DNA from: 66-474 sp036279975
GTDB lineage: Bacteria; Pseudomonadota; Gammaproteobacteria; Xanthomonadales; Rhodanobacteraceae
Assembly (NCBI GenBank): GCA_036279975.1
Contig: DASURP010000013.1
Location: forward strand, 1 to 63,552
DNA length: 63,552 nucleotides
Reading direction: 5' to 3'
Under the pieces are notes generated by a model. That model was given only the letters and a program-made list of their open reading frames with translations. It ran no database searches and was not told where the DNA came from. Positions 6,453 through 14,978 of the stretch are shown piece after piece. The stretch's first letter is position 1. Every line of letters starts with the position of its first letter. A program made the translations under genes and the position numbers.

Positions 6453-8867
6453 TCAGAACGGCAACTGCAGGCTCGAATCGCAGGCCAGGATCTGCGCGCG
6501 AAACACATCCTGGATGCGCTGCAGCGCTGCGGCATTGTCGGCGTCGAAGCGCAGCACCAGCACCGGGGTGGTGTTGGACGCGCGCACCAGGCCCCAGCCG
6601 TCCGGCCAGTCGGCGCGCAGGCCATCGATGGTGGTGAGGCGCGCGCCATCGAACTGCGCGCGTTCGCGGAAGCGCGCGATGAAGGGATGGTTCTGGCCTT
6701 CGGCCATCTGGACGTGCAGCTCAGGCGTCGAGACGCCCTTAGGCAGCGTCGCGAAGATTTCTTCCGGTGCGCGCCCTTCCGGATCGTCGGCCAGGATTTC
6801 CAGCAGGCGCGCGGCGGCGTACACGCCGTCATCGAAGCCGTACCAGCGTTCACGGAAGAAGAAGTGCCCGCTCATCTCGCCCGCGAGTTGCGCGCCGGTT
6901 TCCTTCATCTTGGCCTTGATCAGCGAGTGCCCGGTCTTCCACATCAGCGGGCTGCCGCCGGCCTTCAGGATCAACGGCTGCAGGTGGCCGGTGCACTTGA
7001 CGTCGTACAGGATGGTCGCGCCGGGGTTGCGGGTCAGCACGTCCTGCGCGAACAGCATCAGCACGCGGTCGGGGTAGATGATTTCGCCCGCCTTCGTAAC
7101 CACGCCCAGGCGGTCGCCGTCACCGTCGAAGGCAAGGCCGATGTCGGCGCCGGTCTTCTGCACCGTCAGGATCAGGTCGGCGAGGTTTTTCGGTTCCGAC
7201 GGATCGGGGTGGTGGTTGGGGAAGTTGCCATCCACCTCGCAATACAGCGGGATCGGCGCGCAGCCGATCGCTTGCACCACGCCGGGTGCGGTTTCGCCCG
7301 CAATGCCGTTGCCGCAATCGACGACGACTTTCAGCGCGCGCCCGGTCTGGATGTCCGAGGCGATGCGCTCGATGTACTCGGCGGTGATGTCGTATTGGCG
7401 CACGCTGCCGTGGCCACTCGCGAGGCGGCCGTCGACGATGCGCTGGTAGAGATCCTGGATCGCGTCCTCGGCCAGCGTTTCGCCGCCGATCACGACCTTG
7501 AAACCGTTGTAGTCGGGCGGATTGTGGCTGCCGGTCACCGACACGCACGAGCCCGTGTTGAGCAGGTAGGCCGCGAAATAGCTGACCGGGGTCGGCACCG
7601 CACCGATGTCGATCACGTCCACGCCAGCTGCGCGCAGGCCTTCGATCAAGGCGTCCGACAGCATCGGGCCGGACAGCCGTCCGTCGCGCCCGACCACGAT
7701 CCCGGAAAGGTCCTTGTCGCGCACCGCACTGCCGATCGCGCGACCGAGCTGGCGCGCAACCCCATCGGTCAGCGTTCGGCCCACCACGCCGCGGATGTCG
7801 TAGGCACGGAAGATGCCCTGCTCGGGGATCACCTCTGCATGCGCCGCGGCGGTGGCCGCGGGCACCGCCTGCACGGCGGACTTTCGGGCGGGCGCGGATT
7901 TGGAGGGTGGCGGCGTGGCCGCGATCACGTCCGCCAGCACCGGTTCATCCCCGAGCGGCGCCCCGCCCAGGCGTGCGCGTACGCGCGGGCGCACCCACAG
8001 CAATGCGATGCCAGCCAGCAACGTTGCGATGGCAAGCACCAGCGCGACGATGAACGAGCGTGTGATGGGCAACCAGAAGTCGGGCGGCGCCGACGCGATG
8101 CGGAACAGGCTGTGCGGCACCGGCACGCCGGCGTCGTCGGTGGTGGACAGGCCGCCTTCGCCGACGCTGTCCAGCACGATGTCGCCGGACTGGTTGCTCT
8201 GCCTGAGGTCCAGCCGGCCCGCGCGCACCCGCGCCGAGTGCAGTGCGACCCGCAGCGGCGAATCGTGGAAATCGACCGTGGCGTACGCGAGGGTCTTGCC
8301 GTCCGGGCCCATGATCGGGCCGGCGAAGCTGAGGGTCTTCGCGGCCGGCACTTGGGCGGGGCCGACGTCGCCGTCGCCCAGCAACGCCATCAGTTGGGCC
8401 GCGCGCGCATAACCAAGTCGTTGCAGGTCGCCGTGCAGCACTTCGTTCAATTGCGCGCTGTACAGCGTCACGGCGACGCCGCCGTTCAGCTCCGCCTTGA
8501 TGCTTTGTGCCGCGGCCGCGCGGGTGGCCGCATCGTCGTTGGCGGCCAACGCGGCCACCAGCGCGGGCTGGTCGAGCGCCTTGACGACTTGCGTGCGTTT
8601 GTCGGCGACGATCAACGCGACTTTCTGTGCGACGTCCTGGCGTGCTTGTGCCAGGTGCTGCGCGGCATTGGCCTGACGCTCGGCCAGCCATGCCTGCCAA
8701 ACCATGAACAGGCCGAACAGCACCAGCAACGTGGCCAGCGCGAGCACGAGATCGGCGGCGACCTCGGCCATGCCGCGGCGCAGGCTGAAGCGCGCGCGCA
8801 CCGCGCGGGCGGCGGCCTGCACCTGGTGGGCGCTGGCTGGTTTGCCGGGTGCCGGATCGTTGTCCAT
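6453..8867 (-). CDS. algC: Phosphomannomutase/phosphoglucomutase with N-terminal membrane sensor-like domain
   Basis: The C-terminal part (about residues 350-804) is an alpha-D-phosphohexomutase of the AlgC/XanB type, which makes mannose-1-P and glucose-1-P for LPS, exopolysaccharide and rhamnose precursors. The phosphoserine loop is VTGSHNPP (Ser about 447), the metal loop is AFDGDGDR, the sugar loop is GEMSGHFFF, and the phosphate-binding loop is RASNTTPV. Before it lies about 340 residues of extra sequence: a cytoplasmic tail, one transmembrane helix (about 38-60), a periplasmic domain, a second helix (about 272-293) and an Ala/Pro linker. The same extension exists in long AlgC versions of pseudomonads and xanthomonads. 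It is the last gene of the coaC-coaB-dut-algC run. Confidence 0.93.
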   Translation of the reverse strand: MDNDPAPGKPASAHQVQAAARAVRARFSLRRGMAEVAADLVLALATLLVLFGLFMVWQAWLAERQANAAQHLAQARQDVAQKVALIVADKRTQVVKALDQPALVAALAANDDAATRAAAAQSIKAELNGGVAVTLYSAQLNEVLHGDLQRLGYARAAQLMALLGDGDVGPAQVPAAKTLSFAGPIMGPDGKTLAYATVDFHDSPLRVALHSARVRAGRLDLRQSNQSGDIVLDSVGEGGLSTTDDAGVPVPHSLFRIASAPPDFWLPITRSFIVALVLAIATLLAGIALLWVRPRVRARLGGAPLGDEPVLADVIAATPPPSKSAPARKSAVQAVPAATAAAHAEVIPEQGIFRAYDIRGVVGRTLTDGVARQLGRAIGSAVRDKDLSGIVVGRDGRLSGPMLSDALIEGLRAAGVDVIDIGAVPTPVSYFAAYLLNTGSCVSVTGSHNPPDYNGFKVVIGGETLAEDAIQDLYQRIVDGRLASGHGSVRQYDITAEYIERIASDIQTGRALKVVVDCGNGIAGETAPGVVQAIGCAPIPLYCEVDGNFPNHHPDPSEPKNLADLILTVQKTGADIGLAFDGDGDRLGVVTKAGEIIYPDRVLMLFAQDVLTRNPGATILYDVKCTGHLQPLILKAGGSPLMWKTGHSLIKAKMKETGAQLAGEMSGHFFFRERWYGFDDGVYAAARLLEILADDPEGRAPEEIFATLPKGVSTPELHVQMAEGQNHPFIARFRERAQFDGARLTTIDGLRADWPDGWGLVRASNTTPVLVLRFDADNAAALQRIQDVFRAQILACDSSLQLPF

Positions 8868-8876
8868 TCTGGTCTG

Positions 8877-9341
8877 CTACTCGACTCCGGTGGAGCCGAA
8901 TCCCCCGACTCCACGTTCACTGGGCGCGAACTCCTCGACCACCCGCCATGCCACCCGCGCGACCGGCGTCAGCAGCAGTTGCGCGATCCGGTCGCCAGGC
9001 TGGATGGTAAACGCCTCCCTGCCGCGGTTCCAGCACGAGATCATCAGCGGCCCCTGGTAATCGGCGTCGATGAGACCGGTGAGGTTGCCAAGCACCAGTC
9101 CGTGTTTGTGGCCCAGCCCCGAGCGCGGCAGGATCAGCGCGCACCAGCCGGGATCGCCGATATGGATCGCGAGCCCGGTGGGGATCAGCGCGCTGTCGCC
9201 GGGCGCGAGGACGACCGCGGTTTCCGGCGCGGCGCGCAGGTCCATCGCGGCGCTGCCGTCGGTGGCGTAGGCGGGCAGCGGGATCGACTCGCCGAGGCGC
9301 GGGTCGAGGCGTTTCAATTCCACCGCGACGACGGTCTTCAT
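8877..9341 (-). CDS. dut: Deoxyuridine 5'-triphosphate nucleotidohydrolase
   Basis: Trimeric dUTPase hydrolyses dUTP to dUMP and pyrophosphate, keeping uracil out of DNA and feeding dTMP synthesis. At 154 residues it is of normal length. The five dUTPase motifs are visible: YATDGSAAMDLRA (I), PRSGLGHKHGL (II), GLIDADYQGPL (III), PGDRIAQLLL (IV), and the glycine-rich C-terminal GVGGFGSTG (V). Its ATG overlaps the coaB stop by 4 nt. The coaBC-dut neighbourhood is conserved across gammaproteobacteria. Confidence 0.98.
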   Translation of the reverse strand: MKTVVAVELKRLDPRLGESIPLPAYATDGSAAMDLRAAPETAVVLAPGDSALIPTGLAIHIGDPGWCALILPRSGLGHKHGLVLGNLTGLIDADYQGPLMISCWNRGREAFTIQPGDRIAQLLLTPVARVAWRVVEEFAPSERGVGGFGSTGVE

Positions 9342-10030
9342 GCGCGTGCCTGCCCGCGTGCGTGGTAGCGCGCGGCGATGCGCGCCACCAGCATCCGCGC
9401 CAGCTCGGGCTTCGCGGCCCGCGGCAGCGATTCGCCGCCGCCCGGCCAGAGCAATTCCAGCGCATTGTCGTCGGCGCCGATCCCGACCCGCTCACCGACC
9501 TGGTTGGCCGCCAGCATGTCCAGTTTCTTGCGTTCCAGTTTTTCGCGGGCGTGTTCCACCACATGGTCGGTCTCGGCGGCGAAGCCCACCACGAACGGGC
9601 GCGGGTCGCGCGCCGCGACCCCGGCGAGGATGTCGGGGTTCTCCACCAGTTCCAGCACCGGCGCGCCGGCTGCACCCTTCTTGATCTTGCGCGCCGAGTA
9701 TCCGGCCACGCGCCAGTCCGCGACCGCCGCGGTGGCGATGAAGATGTCCGCATCAGGGATTGCGGCCATGACCGCGTCGCGCATCTGCAGCGCACTGCGC
9801 ACGTCCACCCGGCGCACGACGCCCGGCGGCGTCGCCAGCGCGACCGGCCCTGCGACCAGGGTCACCTCGGCGCCCGCCTGCGCGGCCGCCGCGGCCACCG
9901 CGAAGCCCATCTTGCCCGAGCTGCGGTTGCCCAGGAACCGCACCGGGTCGATGTCTTCGTAGGTGGGTCCGGCGTCGATCACGACGTGCAGGCCGGCCAG
10001 GGCGCCATCGAGGCTGTCGCGGGATGTCAC
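9338..10030 (-). CDS. coaB: Phosphopantothenate-cysteine ligase (CoaB half), separated from CoaC by an in-frame stop
   Basis: CoaB couples 4'-phosphopantothenate to cysteine with CTP in coenzyme A synthesis. Landmarks are DAGPTYEDIDPVRFLGNRSSGKMG (nucleotide and dimer region) split here as DAGPTYEDIDPVRF and NRSSGKMGFAVA, then ATAAVADWR, KIKKG and the flexible-lid and tail segments. In most bacteria this is the C-terminal half of CoaBC. Here a TGA (10075-10073) ends the CoaC half. Fourteen sense codons in the same frame then lead to a GTG at 10030, the first plausible start. No Shine-Dalgarno precedes that GTG. The domain itself is intact. It overlaps dut by 4 nt. Confidence 0.85.
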   Translation of the reverse strand: MTSRDSLDGALAGLHVVIDAGPTYEDIDPVRFLGNRSSGKMGFAVAAAAAQAGAEVTLVAGPVALATPPGVVRRVDVRSALQMRDAVMAAIPDADIFIATAAVADWRVAGYSARKIKKGAAGAPVLELVENPDILAGVAARDPRPFVVGFAAETDHVVEHAREKLERKKLDMLAANQVGERVGIGADDNALELLWPGGGESLPRAAKPELARMLVARIAARYHARGQARA

Positions 10031-10072
10031 GTGCCGTGACCCGCACGCGTGATCGACGTCGATGGGTCGGAC

Positions 10073-10648
10073 TCATGCAACATGCGTGCCGCCCGGCGCC
10101 AGCAACGCCTGCACCAGTTGCAGGGGTTCCAGCATGCGGCCGGGCCCCGACTCGCCTTCCGCAAGCGGCCCGTTGGCGGGGCCGAGGATGGCAACGCCGC
10201 GCGCGCGCAGGGTTTCGACGTTGGCTTTTGTCGCGGGGTGCAGCCACATCCGGTGGTTCATCGCCGGCGCCACCGCCAGTGGCGCGGTGGTGGCCAGGCA
10301 CAGCGTCGAAAGCAGGTCATCGGCAAGACCGTGCGCGAGCCTGGCCAGGACATCGGCCGAAGCCGGCGCGACCAGCACGGCATCCGCCCAACGCGCAAGT
10401 TCGAGGTGTCCCATGCCCAGTTCGGCTTCGCTGTCCCACAGGCCGTGGCGCACCGCTTGCCCCGATAACGCCTGGAACGTCAGCGGCGTGACGAAGCGTT
10501 CCGCTTTTTCGGTCAGCACCACGCGCACTTCGGCGCCAGTGTCGCGCAGGCGTCGCACCACTTCGCACGCCTTGTACGCGGCGATGCCGCCCGACACGCC
10601 GAGCAGCACACGTCGATGTTTGCTGGGGCGATGTTCCCGGGTACCCAT
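10073..10648 (-). CDS. coaC: Phosphopantothenoylcysteine decarboxylase (CoaC half)
   Basis: CoaC is the FMN-dependent HFCD-family decarboxylase that turns phosphopantothenoylcysteine into phosphopantetheine. The 191-residue domain shows VLLGVSGGIAAYKA (FMN/phosphate loop), the catalytic histidine region GMGHLELARWAD, APAMNHRMW (the PxMNxxMW motif) and the substrate-clamp end GPANGPLAEGESGPGRM. ATG 10648 is preferred over the in-frame GTG 12 bp upstream. The protein ends a few residues after EPLQLVQALLAPGG, exactly where the linker to CoaB should continue. The same frame stays open into coaB after the single TGA. See the finding on the split. Confidence 0.88.
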   Translation of the reverse strand: MGTREHRPSKHRRVLLGVSGGIAAYKACEVVRRLRDTGAEVRVVLTEKAERFVTPLTFQALSGQAVRHGLWDSEAELGMGHLELARWADAVLVAPASADVLARLAHGLADDLLSTLCLATTAPLAVAPAMNHRMWLHPATKANVETLRARGVAILGPANGPLAEGESGPGRMLEPLQLVQALLAPGGTHVA

Positions 10649-10764
10649 GTCGGAATCCACTGACAGACCGGCAAGCGGCTAGCTTACCGGATTCGAAACC
10701 CGGGGCCGCTGCAACGGCGGCGACGCACGCGACATGCTGCAAGCCTGCCACCGGGATTCGAACG

Positions 10765-11430
10765 ATGAGCATCCGCGAATGGCCCGCCGACGAACGTCCC
10801 CGCGAGAAAATGCTCGCACGCGGCGCCACGGCGCTCACTGCCGCGGAACTGCTGGCGGTGTTGCTGGGCAGCGGCGTGCGCGGGCGCAGCGCGGTGGACC
10901 TGGGGCGCGACTTGCTGGGCCGGGCCGGCAGCCTGAATGCGTTGCTGTCGGGCGAAATCGACGAAACGCACGGCCTGGGGCCTGCCAAGCGCGCGCGCTT
11001 GACCGCCGCGCTGGAATTGGCGCGGCGTACCCTGCTCGAGGAATTGTCGGCCCGAACCGCCCTGACCAGCCCGCGCGACAGTGCGGCGTTCCTGAAGGCG
11101 CAGCTCGCGCATAAACCCTACGAGGTGTTCGCCTGCCTGTTCCTCGACAACCGGCATCGCGTGCTGGCCTTCGAGGAGTTGTTCCGCGGCACGCTGGACG
11201 GGGCGTCGGTGCATCCGCGCGAGGTGGTGCGGGCGGCGTTGAAGCACAACGCGGCGGCGGTGATCCTGGCGCATAACCATCCGTCGGGTGTCGCCGAGCC
11301 CTCCGCTGCCGACCGCAACATCACCCGCCAGTTGCGCGACGCGCTGCAACTGGTCGGCGTGCGGGTGCTCGACCACCTGGTCGTGGGCGCGGCCGAGCCG
11401 ACCTCGATGGCCGCGCGTGGATTGATCTGA
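10765..11430 (+). CDS. radC: RadC family (JAMM/MPN+) protein
   Basis: RadC-family proteins carry a JAMM metalloprotease-like domain; their cellular role is unsettled despite the DNA-repair name. The 221-residue protein has an N-terminal helix-hairpin-helix-like region (SIREWPADERPREKM and HGLGPAKRARL) and the JAMM motif ILAHNHPSGVAEPSAADR (H-x-H-P-S-G-x4-S-x2-D) around residues 170-187. It is transcribed away from coaC; the 115-bp gap presumably holds both promoters. It is monocistronic, as in most gammaproteobacteria, where coaBC and radC are regularly divergent. Confidence 0.95.
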   Translation: MSIREWPADERPREKMLARGATALTAAELLAVLLGSGVRGRSAVDLGRDLLGRAGSLNALLSGEIDETHGLGPAKRARLTAALELARRTLLEELSARTALTSPRDSAAFLKAQLAHKPYEVFACLFLDNRHRVLAFEELFRGTLDGASVHPREVVRAALKHNAAAVILAHNHPSGVAEPSAADRNITRQLRDALQLVGVRVLDHLVVGAAEPTSMAARGLI

Positions 11431-11593
11431 AGCCCGCGCGGCTCCCGGCCCCGCAGCTTGCCAGTCGCAACGGCCTCGCACTTGGGCGCAATGTGTTCGC
11501 GGCCCATACCCACGATTGCAATGGGAATAGGCCCGATCGGCCTCATCGAACCAAAGGGTTGTGTCCGCCAAACCGCATCCCTCCTGCAATCAG

Positions 11594-11766
11594 TTATGCA
11601 CAATGCCGAATCACAAGCATTTGGGACCTGCTTTTAGCGTAATTTCCGGATGTAAATTGCAAATGACTGAATGTATTGGATAACTGAGTGTGACTCGTTG
11701 CCGAACGCAGGTGAACCGTTCGTTTCATGGATCTTTCATCCACGAGTATCCACCAGTTTATCCACA
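11594..11766. promoter_or_regulatory. AT-rich intergenic region with clustered DnaA boxes
   Basis: The 403-bp gap between radC and argS contains an unusually AT-rich tract (about 11594-11700, roughly 60% A+T by eye). Two perfect DnaA boxes flank it: TTATGCACA at 11594-11602 and TTATCCACA at 11758-11766. Two weaker ATCCAC cores lie at 11738 and 11748, so three ATCCAC units follow at 10- and 12-bp steps. A minus-strand near-match (TTATCCAAT) lies at 11683-11675. The arrangement resembles a DnaA-binding array, possibly a titration or control site. The argS -10 (TACGAT, about 11800) is just downstream. In 11431-11593 I see nothing. Confidence 0.5.
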
Positions 11767-11833
11767 GGCTTTGCATTTGGTCGGGAAAGGCCGCTGCGTT
11801 ACGATGGCAGGCCGCCTGGATCCCTGCCCCTTC

Positions 11834-13516
11834 GTGAAAGACGCCCTCCAAGAACTGTTGCTGCAAGCGCTGGATCGCCTGCGGCACGACAGTATGCTCG
11901 ACACTCCTGCCCCTGCTTTCGTGGTCGAGCGCACCCGCGCGCGCGGGCATGGCGACTTCGCCTGCAACGCGGCGCTGCTGCTGGCCAAGCCCCTGGGCAA
12001 AAAACCGCGTGAGGTCGCGGAAACGATCGTCGCGGCGCTCCCGAAAAACCATCTGGTCGAACGGGTGGAGGTTGCGGGACCCGGATTCATCAATTTTTTC
12101 CTGACCGACGCCGCGTGGCACGAGGAAATGCGGCGCGTGTTGCGCGAAGGTGCACGCTACGGGCACAGCCAGGCGGGCGCGGGCCGCGCGGTGGGCGTGG
12201 AATTCGTCTCGGCCAATCCCACCGGGCCGCTGCACGTGGGCCACGCGCGCGCCGCCGCCATCGGCGACACCCTGGCGCGGTTGTTCTCGGCGACCGGCTG
12301 GAAGGTTTACCGCGAGTTCTATTACAACGATGCGGGTGCGCAGATCGACAATCTCGCGCTCTCGGTACAGGCGCGCATCAAGGGCATCGAGCCCGACGAT
12401 GCTCGCTGGCCCGCCGATGGCTACCGCGGCGACTACATCCGTGACGTCGCCAGGGATTACCTTGCCGGCGCCACCGCCGAGGCCGGCGGCGAGCGCGTGA
12501 CCGCGACGCGGAGCCCCGACGACCTCGACGCCATCCGCCGTTTTGCGGTGACGTGGCTGCGCCGCGAGCAGGACGAGGATCTGCGCGCATTCGGGGTCGC
12601 CTTCGACGTGTATTTCCTGGAATCCTCGCTGTACGCCGATGCCAAGGTGCAGCAGGTGGTGGACCGCATCGCCGCGGAAGGCCACTCCTACGAGGCCGAC
12701 GGCGCGTTGTGGCTGCGCGCCACCGAGTTCGGCGACGACAAGGACCGCGTGATGCGGAAGTCCGACGGCACCTACACCTATTTCGTGCCCGACGTCGCCT
12801 ATCACCTGTCCAAATGGGAGCGCGGCTACAAACGTGCGGTCACCGAACTCGGCGCCGACCACCACGGCTCGCTGGCGCGCGTGCGTGCCGGCCTGCAGGC
12901 ACTCGACATCGGCATCCCGAAGGACTGGCCGGAATACGTGTTGCACCAGATGGTGACGGTGATGAAGGGTGGCGAGGAGGTGAAGATTTCCAAGCGCGCC
13001 GGCTCCTACGTCACCCTGCGCGACCTGATCGAGATGGCGGGCCTGGACGCCACCCGTTATTTCCTGATCGCGCGCAAAAGCGACTCGCAACTGGTGTTCG
13101 ACATCGACCTTGCGCGCGCCCAGACCAACGACAACCCGGTCTATTACATCCAGTACGCACATGCGCGGGTGCGCAGCGTGCAACGCCAGATGCACGAACG
13201 CTCGATCGTGTTTGACCAGCACGACGCGTTGAAACACCTCGACCGCCTGGGCAGCGAACACGCGCGCGACGTGCTGGTCGAGGTCTCGCGTTTCCCGGAA
13301 ATCGTCGAAGCCGCGGCGGACAACCGCGAACCGCATCTGCTGGCACAATACCTGCGCGAGCTGGCCGGCGCGTTCCACGTCTGGTACAACGCCGAACAGT
13401 TCCTGGTGGATGACGAAGGCCTGCGCAACGCACGCGTGGCGTTGGCCCTGGCGACCCGGCAGGTACTCGCGAACGGACTCGGGATGCTCGGCGTTGCGGC
13501 ACCGGAATCGATGTGA
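11834..13516 (+). CDS. argS: Arginyl-tRNA synthetase
   Basis: ArgS charges tRNA-Arg with arginine (class Ia, Rossmann fold). The frame shows the N-terminal Add1 domain (residues 1-110), the HIGH motif as PTGPLHVGHARAA (about residue 130) and a KMSKS-like EVKISKRAG (about residue 380). The anticodon-binding helical C-terminus ends in a terminal Met (APESM). The GTG at 11834 (VKDALQELLLQAL) matches the usual MKDAL-type start. The ATG at 11804 falls within a probable -10 and is less likely. About 560 residues, normal for the family. The upstream DnaA boxes could influence its transcription. Confidence 0.95.
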   Translation: MKDALQELLLQALDRLRHDSMLDTPAPAFVVERTRARGHGDFACNAALLLAKPLGKKPREVAETIVAALPKNHLVERVEVAGPGFINFFLTDAAWHEEMRRVLREGARYGHSQAGAGRAVGVEFVSANPTGPLHVGHARAAAIGDTLARLFSATGWKVYREFYYNDAGAQIDNLALSVQARIKGIEPDDARWPADGYRGDYIRDVARDYLAGATAEAGGERVTATRSPDDLDAIRRFAVTWLRREQDEDLRAFGVAFDVYFLESSLYADAKVQQVVDRIAAEGHSYEADGALWLRATEFGDDKDRVMRKSDGTYTYFVPDVAYHLSKWERGYKRAVTELGADHHGSLARVRAGLQALDIGIPKDWPEYVLHQMVTVMKGGEEVKISKRAGSYVTLRDLIEMAGLDATRYFLIARKSDSQLVFDIDLARAQTNDNPVYYIQYAHARVRSVQRQMHERSIVFDQHDALKHLDRLGSEHARDVLVEVSRFPEIVEAAADNREPHLLAQYLRELAGAFHVWYNAEQFLVDDEGLRNARVALALATRQVLANGLGMLGVAAPESM

Positions 13517-13606
13517 CGGGTTCCGTTTCCGGATGAACCGGGCCGCGGGCCGGGCATGGTTCGCGCGGGCAGACGCACCACAAGGGCAGGCACACGAGGT
13601 CAGGCA

Positions 13607-14224
13607 GTGGCAACACAACGCAATGGCAGGCAAGCGGTACGCAACGGCGGTTCGGGCATCCCCGGGTGGGGCCTGTTCCTGGCGGGCGTGGTGGTCGGAT
13701 TGATCGTGATGGGATTCGTCGCCTGGCGCGGCCTGATTCCCAGCCTGCGCCGCACCGACCAGCCGCTGGCCAACCCCAACGCGATCGCGCAGCAAGGCAG
13801 CTCACCCGGCATTGCCGCCAGCAGCGCGGCGTCAACGAATGCCTCGCAGTTCGATTTCTACAAGGTGCTGCCGGAAAAGGAAGTGGTGATCCCGAACGCG
13901 GAGTTGTCCGCGATGGCCAAGGCCGAGCAACAACAGGCCGCGGCCGCGAACAATGCCGGCAGCACGGCCGCGGATGGCGCCACCGTTGCGCAGGGCGATT
14001 ATGTCCTGCAGGTCGGCTCGTATCCCAGCGCCGACAGCGCCGATGCCATGAAGGCCAAATTGGCGCTGCAGGGCTTCACCGCGCACGTCCAGGCCATCAC
14101 CCTCGACGGCAAGACCTGGAATCGCGTGCAGATCGGCCCGTTTGCATCGGCAACGCAGTTGCAGGACGTGCAGGCGCGGCTTTCCGCCGCCGGCATCCAT
14201 TCGATCCCGATGAAGGAAAAGTGA
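13607..14224 (+). CDS. SPOR-domain membrane protein (FtsN-like)
   Basis: The protein has a short basic cytoplasmic tail, one transmembrane helix (GWGLFLAGVVVGLIVMGFVAW split around residues 20-40), a low-complexity Ala/Ser/Gln linker and a C-terminal SPOR domain (YVLQVGSYPSADSADAMKAK to about residue 200). SPOR domains bind denuded peptidoglycan glycans at division sites, so a role at the septum is likely. Bitopic SPOR proteins next to argS are usually annotated FtsN-like. GTG 13607 is chosen because GAGGTCAG precedes it and the next residues match relatives; a GTG-led version at 13556 is possible. About 205 residues. It shares 1 nt with ydfG. Confidence 0.85.
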   Translation: MATQRNGRQAVRNGGSGIPGWGLFLAGVVVGLIVMGFVAWRGLIPSLRRTDQPLANPNAIAQQGSSPGIAASSAASTNASQFDFYKVLPEKEVVIPNAELSAMAKAEQQQAAAANNAGSTAADGATVAQGDYVLQVGSYPSADSADAMKAKLALQGFTAHVQAITLDGKTWNRVQIGPFASATQLQDVQARLSAAGIHSIPMKEK

Positions 14225-14973
14225 TGCGGACGGTGCTCGTCACCGGCGCCTCGGCCGGTTTCGGCGCCGCGATCGCGGCCAAGTTCGCGGAAAACGGCTG
14301 GCGCGTGGTCGCCTGCGCGCGCCGCGTCGAACGCCTGCAGCAACTCGTTGAAAAGTCCGGTGCAGGGCGCGTGCATGCCTGCGCATTCGACATCCGCGAC
14401 GAGGCGGCGATGCGTGCCGCACTGGATGCCTTGCCCGCAAGCTTCCGCGGCATCGACGTGCTGGTCAACAACGCCGGCCTCGCACTGGGTACCGGACCCG
14501 CCCAGGACAGCGATCTCGCGCAGTGGCGACAGATGATCGACACCAACGTCACTGCGCTGGTCACCCTCACCCGCCTGCTGCTGCCGGCACTGATCGAACG
14601 ACGCGGCGCGATCGTCAACATCAGTTCGATTTCCGGCACCTACCCTTACCGGGGCGGCAACGTCTACGGCGGCACCAAGGCATTCGTTACCCAGTTCTCG
14701 CTGGGCTTGCGCTGCGACCTGCACGGCACCGGCGTGCGCGTGAGCAACGTCGAGCCCGGCATGGCCGAAACCGAGTTCACCCTGGTACGCACCGGGGGCG
14801 ATGCGGCCGCGTCGGACAAGCTGTACGCGGGCGCGCACCCGCTCACCGCGCAGGACATCGCCGACACTGTGTGGTGGGTCGCCAATTTGCCACCGCACCT
14901 CAACGTCAACCGCATCGAGGTGATGCCGGTCAGCCAGTCGGCGGCCGGACTGCAGGTCGCACGCGAAGCGTAA
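14224..14973 (+). CDS. ydfG: NADP-dependent 3-hydroxy acid dehydrogenase (YdfG-type SDR)
   Basis: The protein closely follows E. coli YdfG, an NADP-dependent oxidoreductase of L-allo-threonine, serine and 3-hydroxy acids that also reduces malonic semialdehyde. The Rossmann motif TGASAGFGAAIA, NNAGLALGTGPA, the catalytic Ser in NISSISG, YGGTKAF (Tyr-x-x-x-Lys) and the tail LPPHLNVNRIEVMPVSQS are all visible. 249 residues, standard. Its ATG overlaps the SPOR gene stop (TGATG), so it is the last gene of argS-SPOR-ydfG. It converges on the DUF2269 gene. Confidence 0.92.
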   Translation: MRTVLVTGASAGFGAAIAAKFAENGWRVVACARRVERLQQLVEKSGAGRVHACAFDIRDEAAMRAALDALPASFRGIDVLVNNAGLALGTGPAQDSDLAQWRQMIDTNVTALVTLTRLLLPALIERRGAIVNISSISGTYPYRGGNVYGGTKAFVTQFSLGLRCDLHGTGVRVSNVEPGMAETEFTLVRTGGDAAASDKLYAGAHPLTAQDIADTVWWVANLPPHLNVNRIEVMPVSQSAAGLQVAREA

Positions 14974-14978
14974 CCCTC

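Noticed and set aside
10073..10075. TGA recoded as tryptophan or selenocysteine in coaBC
   Set aside because: TGA is used as a normal stop by many genes here (for example ubiJ, erpA, radC), no SECIS-like hairpin was seen, and the site is in a linker with no catalytic need.
10689..10765. tRNA T-arm-like strings (GGATTCGAA) between coaC and radC
   Set aside because: No acceptor stem, anticodon arm or CCA fits on either strand, and one string runs into the radC start.
11594..11766. Chromosomal replication origin (oriC)
   Set aside because: DnaA boxes and an AT-rich tract are present, but dnaA, dnaN, rpmH, mnmG and parAB are absent, and too few boxes are perfect. Kept as a DnaA-binding candidate only.
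11594..13795. A 733-codon minus-strand open frame across argS
   Set aside because: It is antisense to argS, has no recognisable protein motifs, and is a codon-bias shadow typical of high-GC genes.
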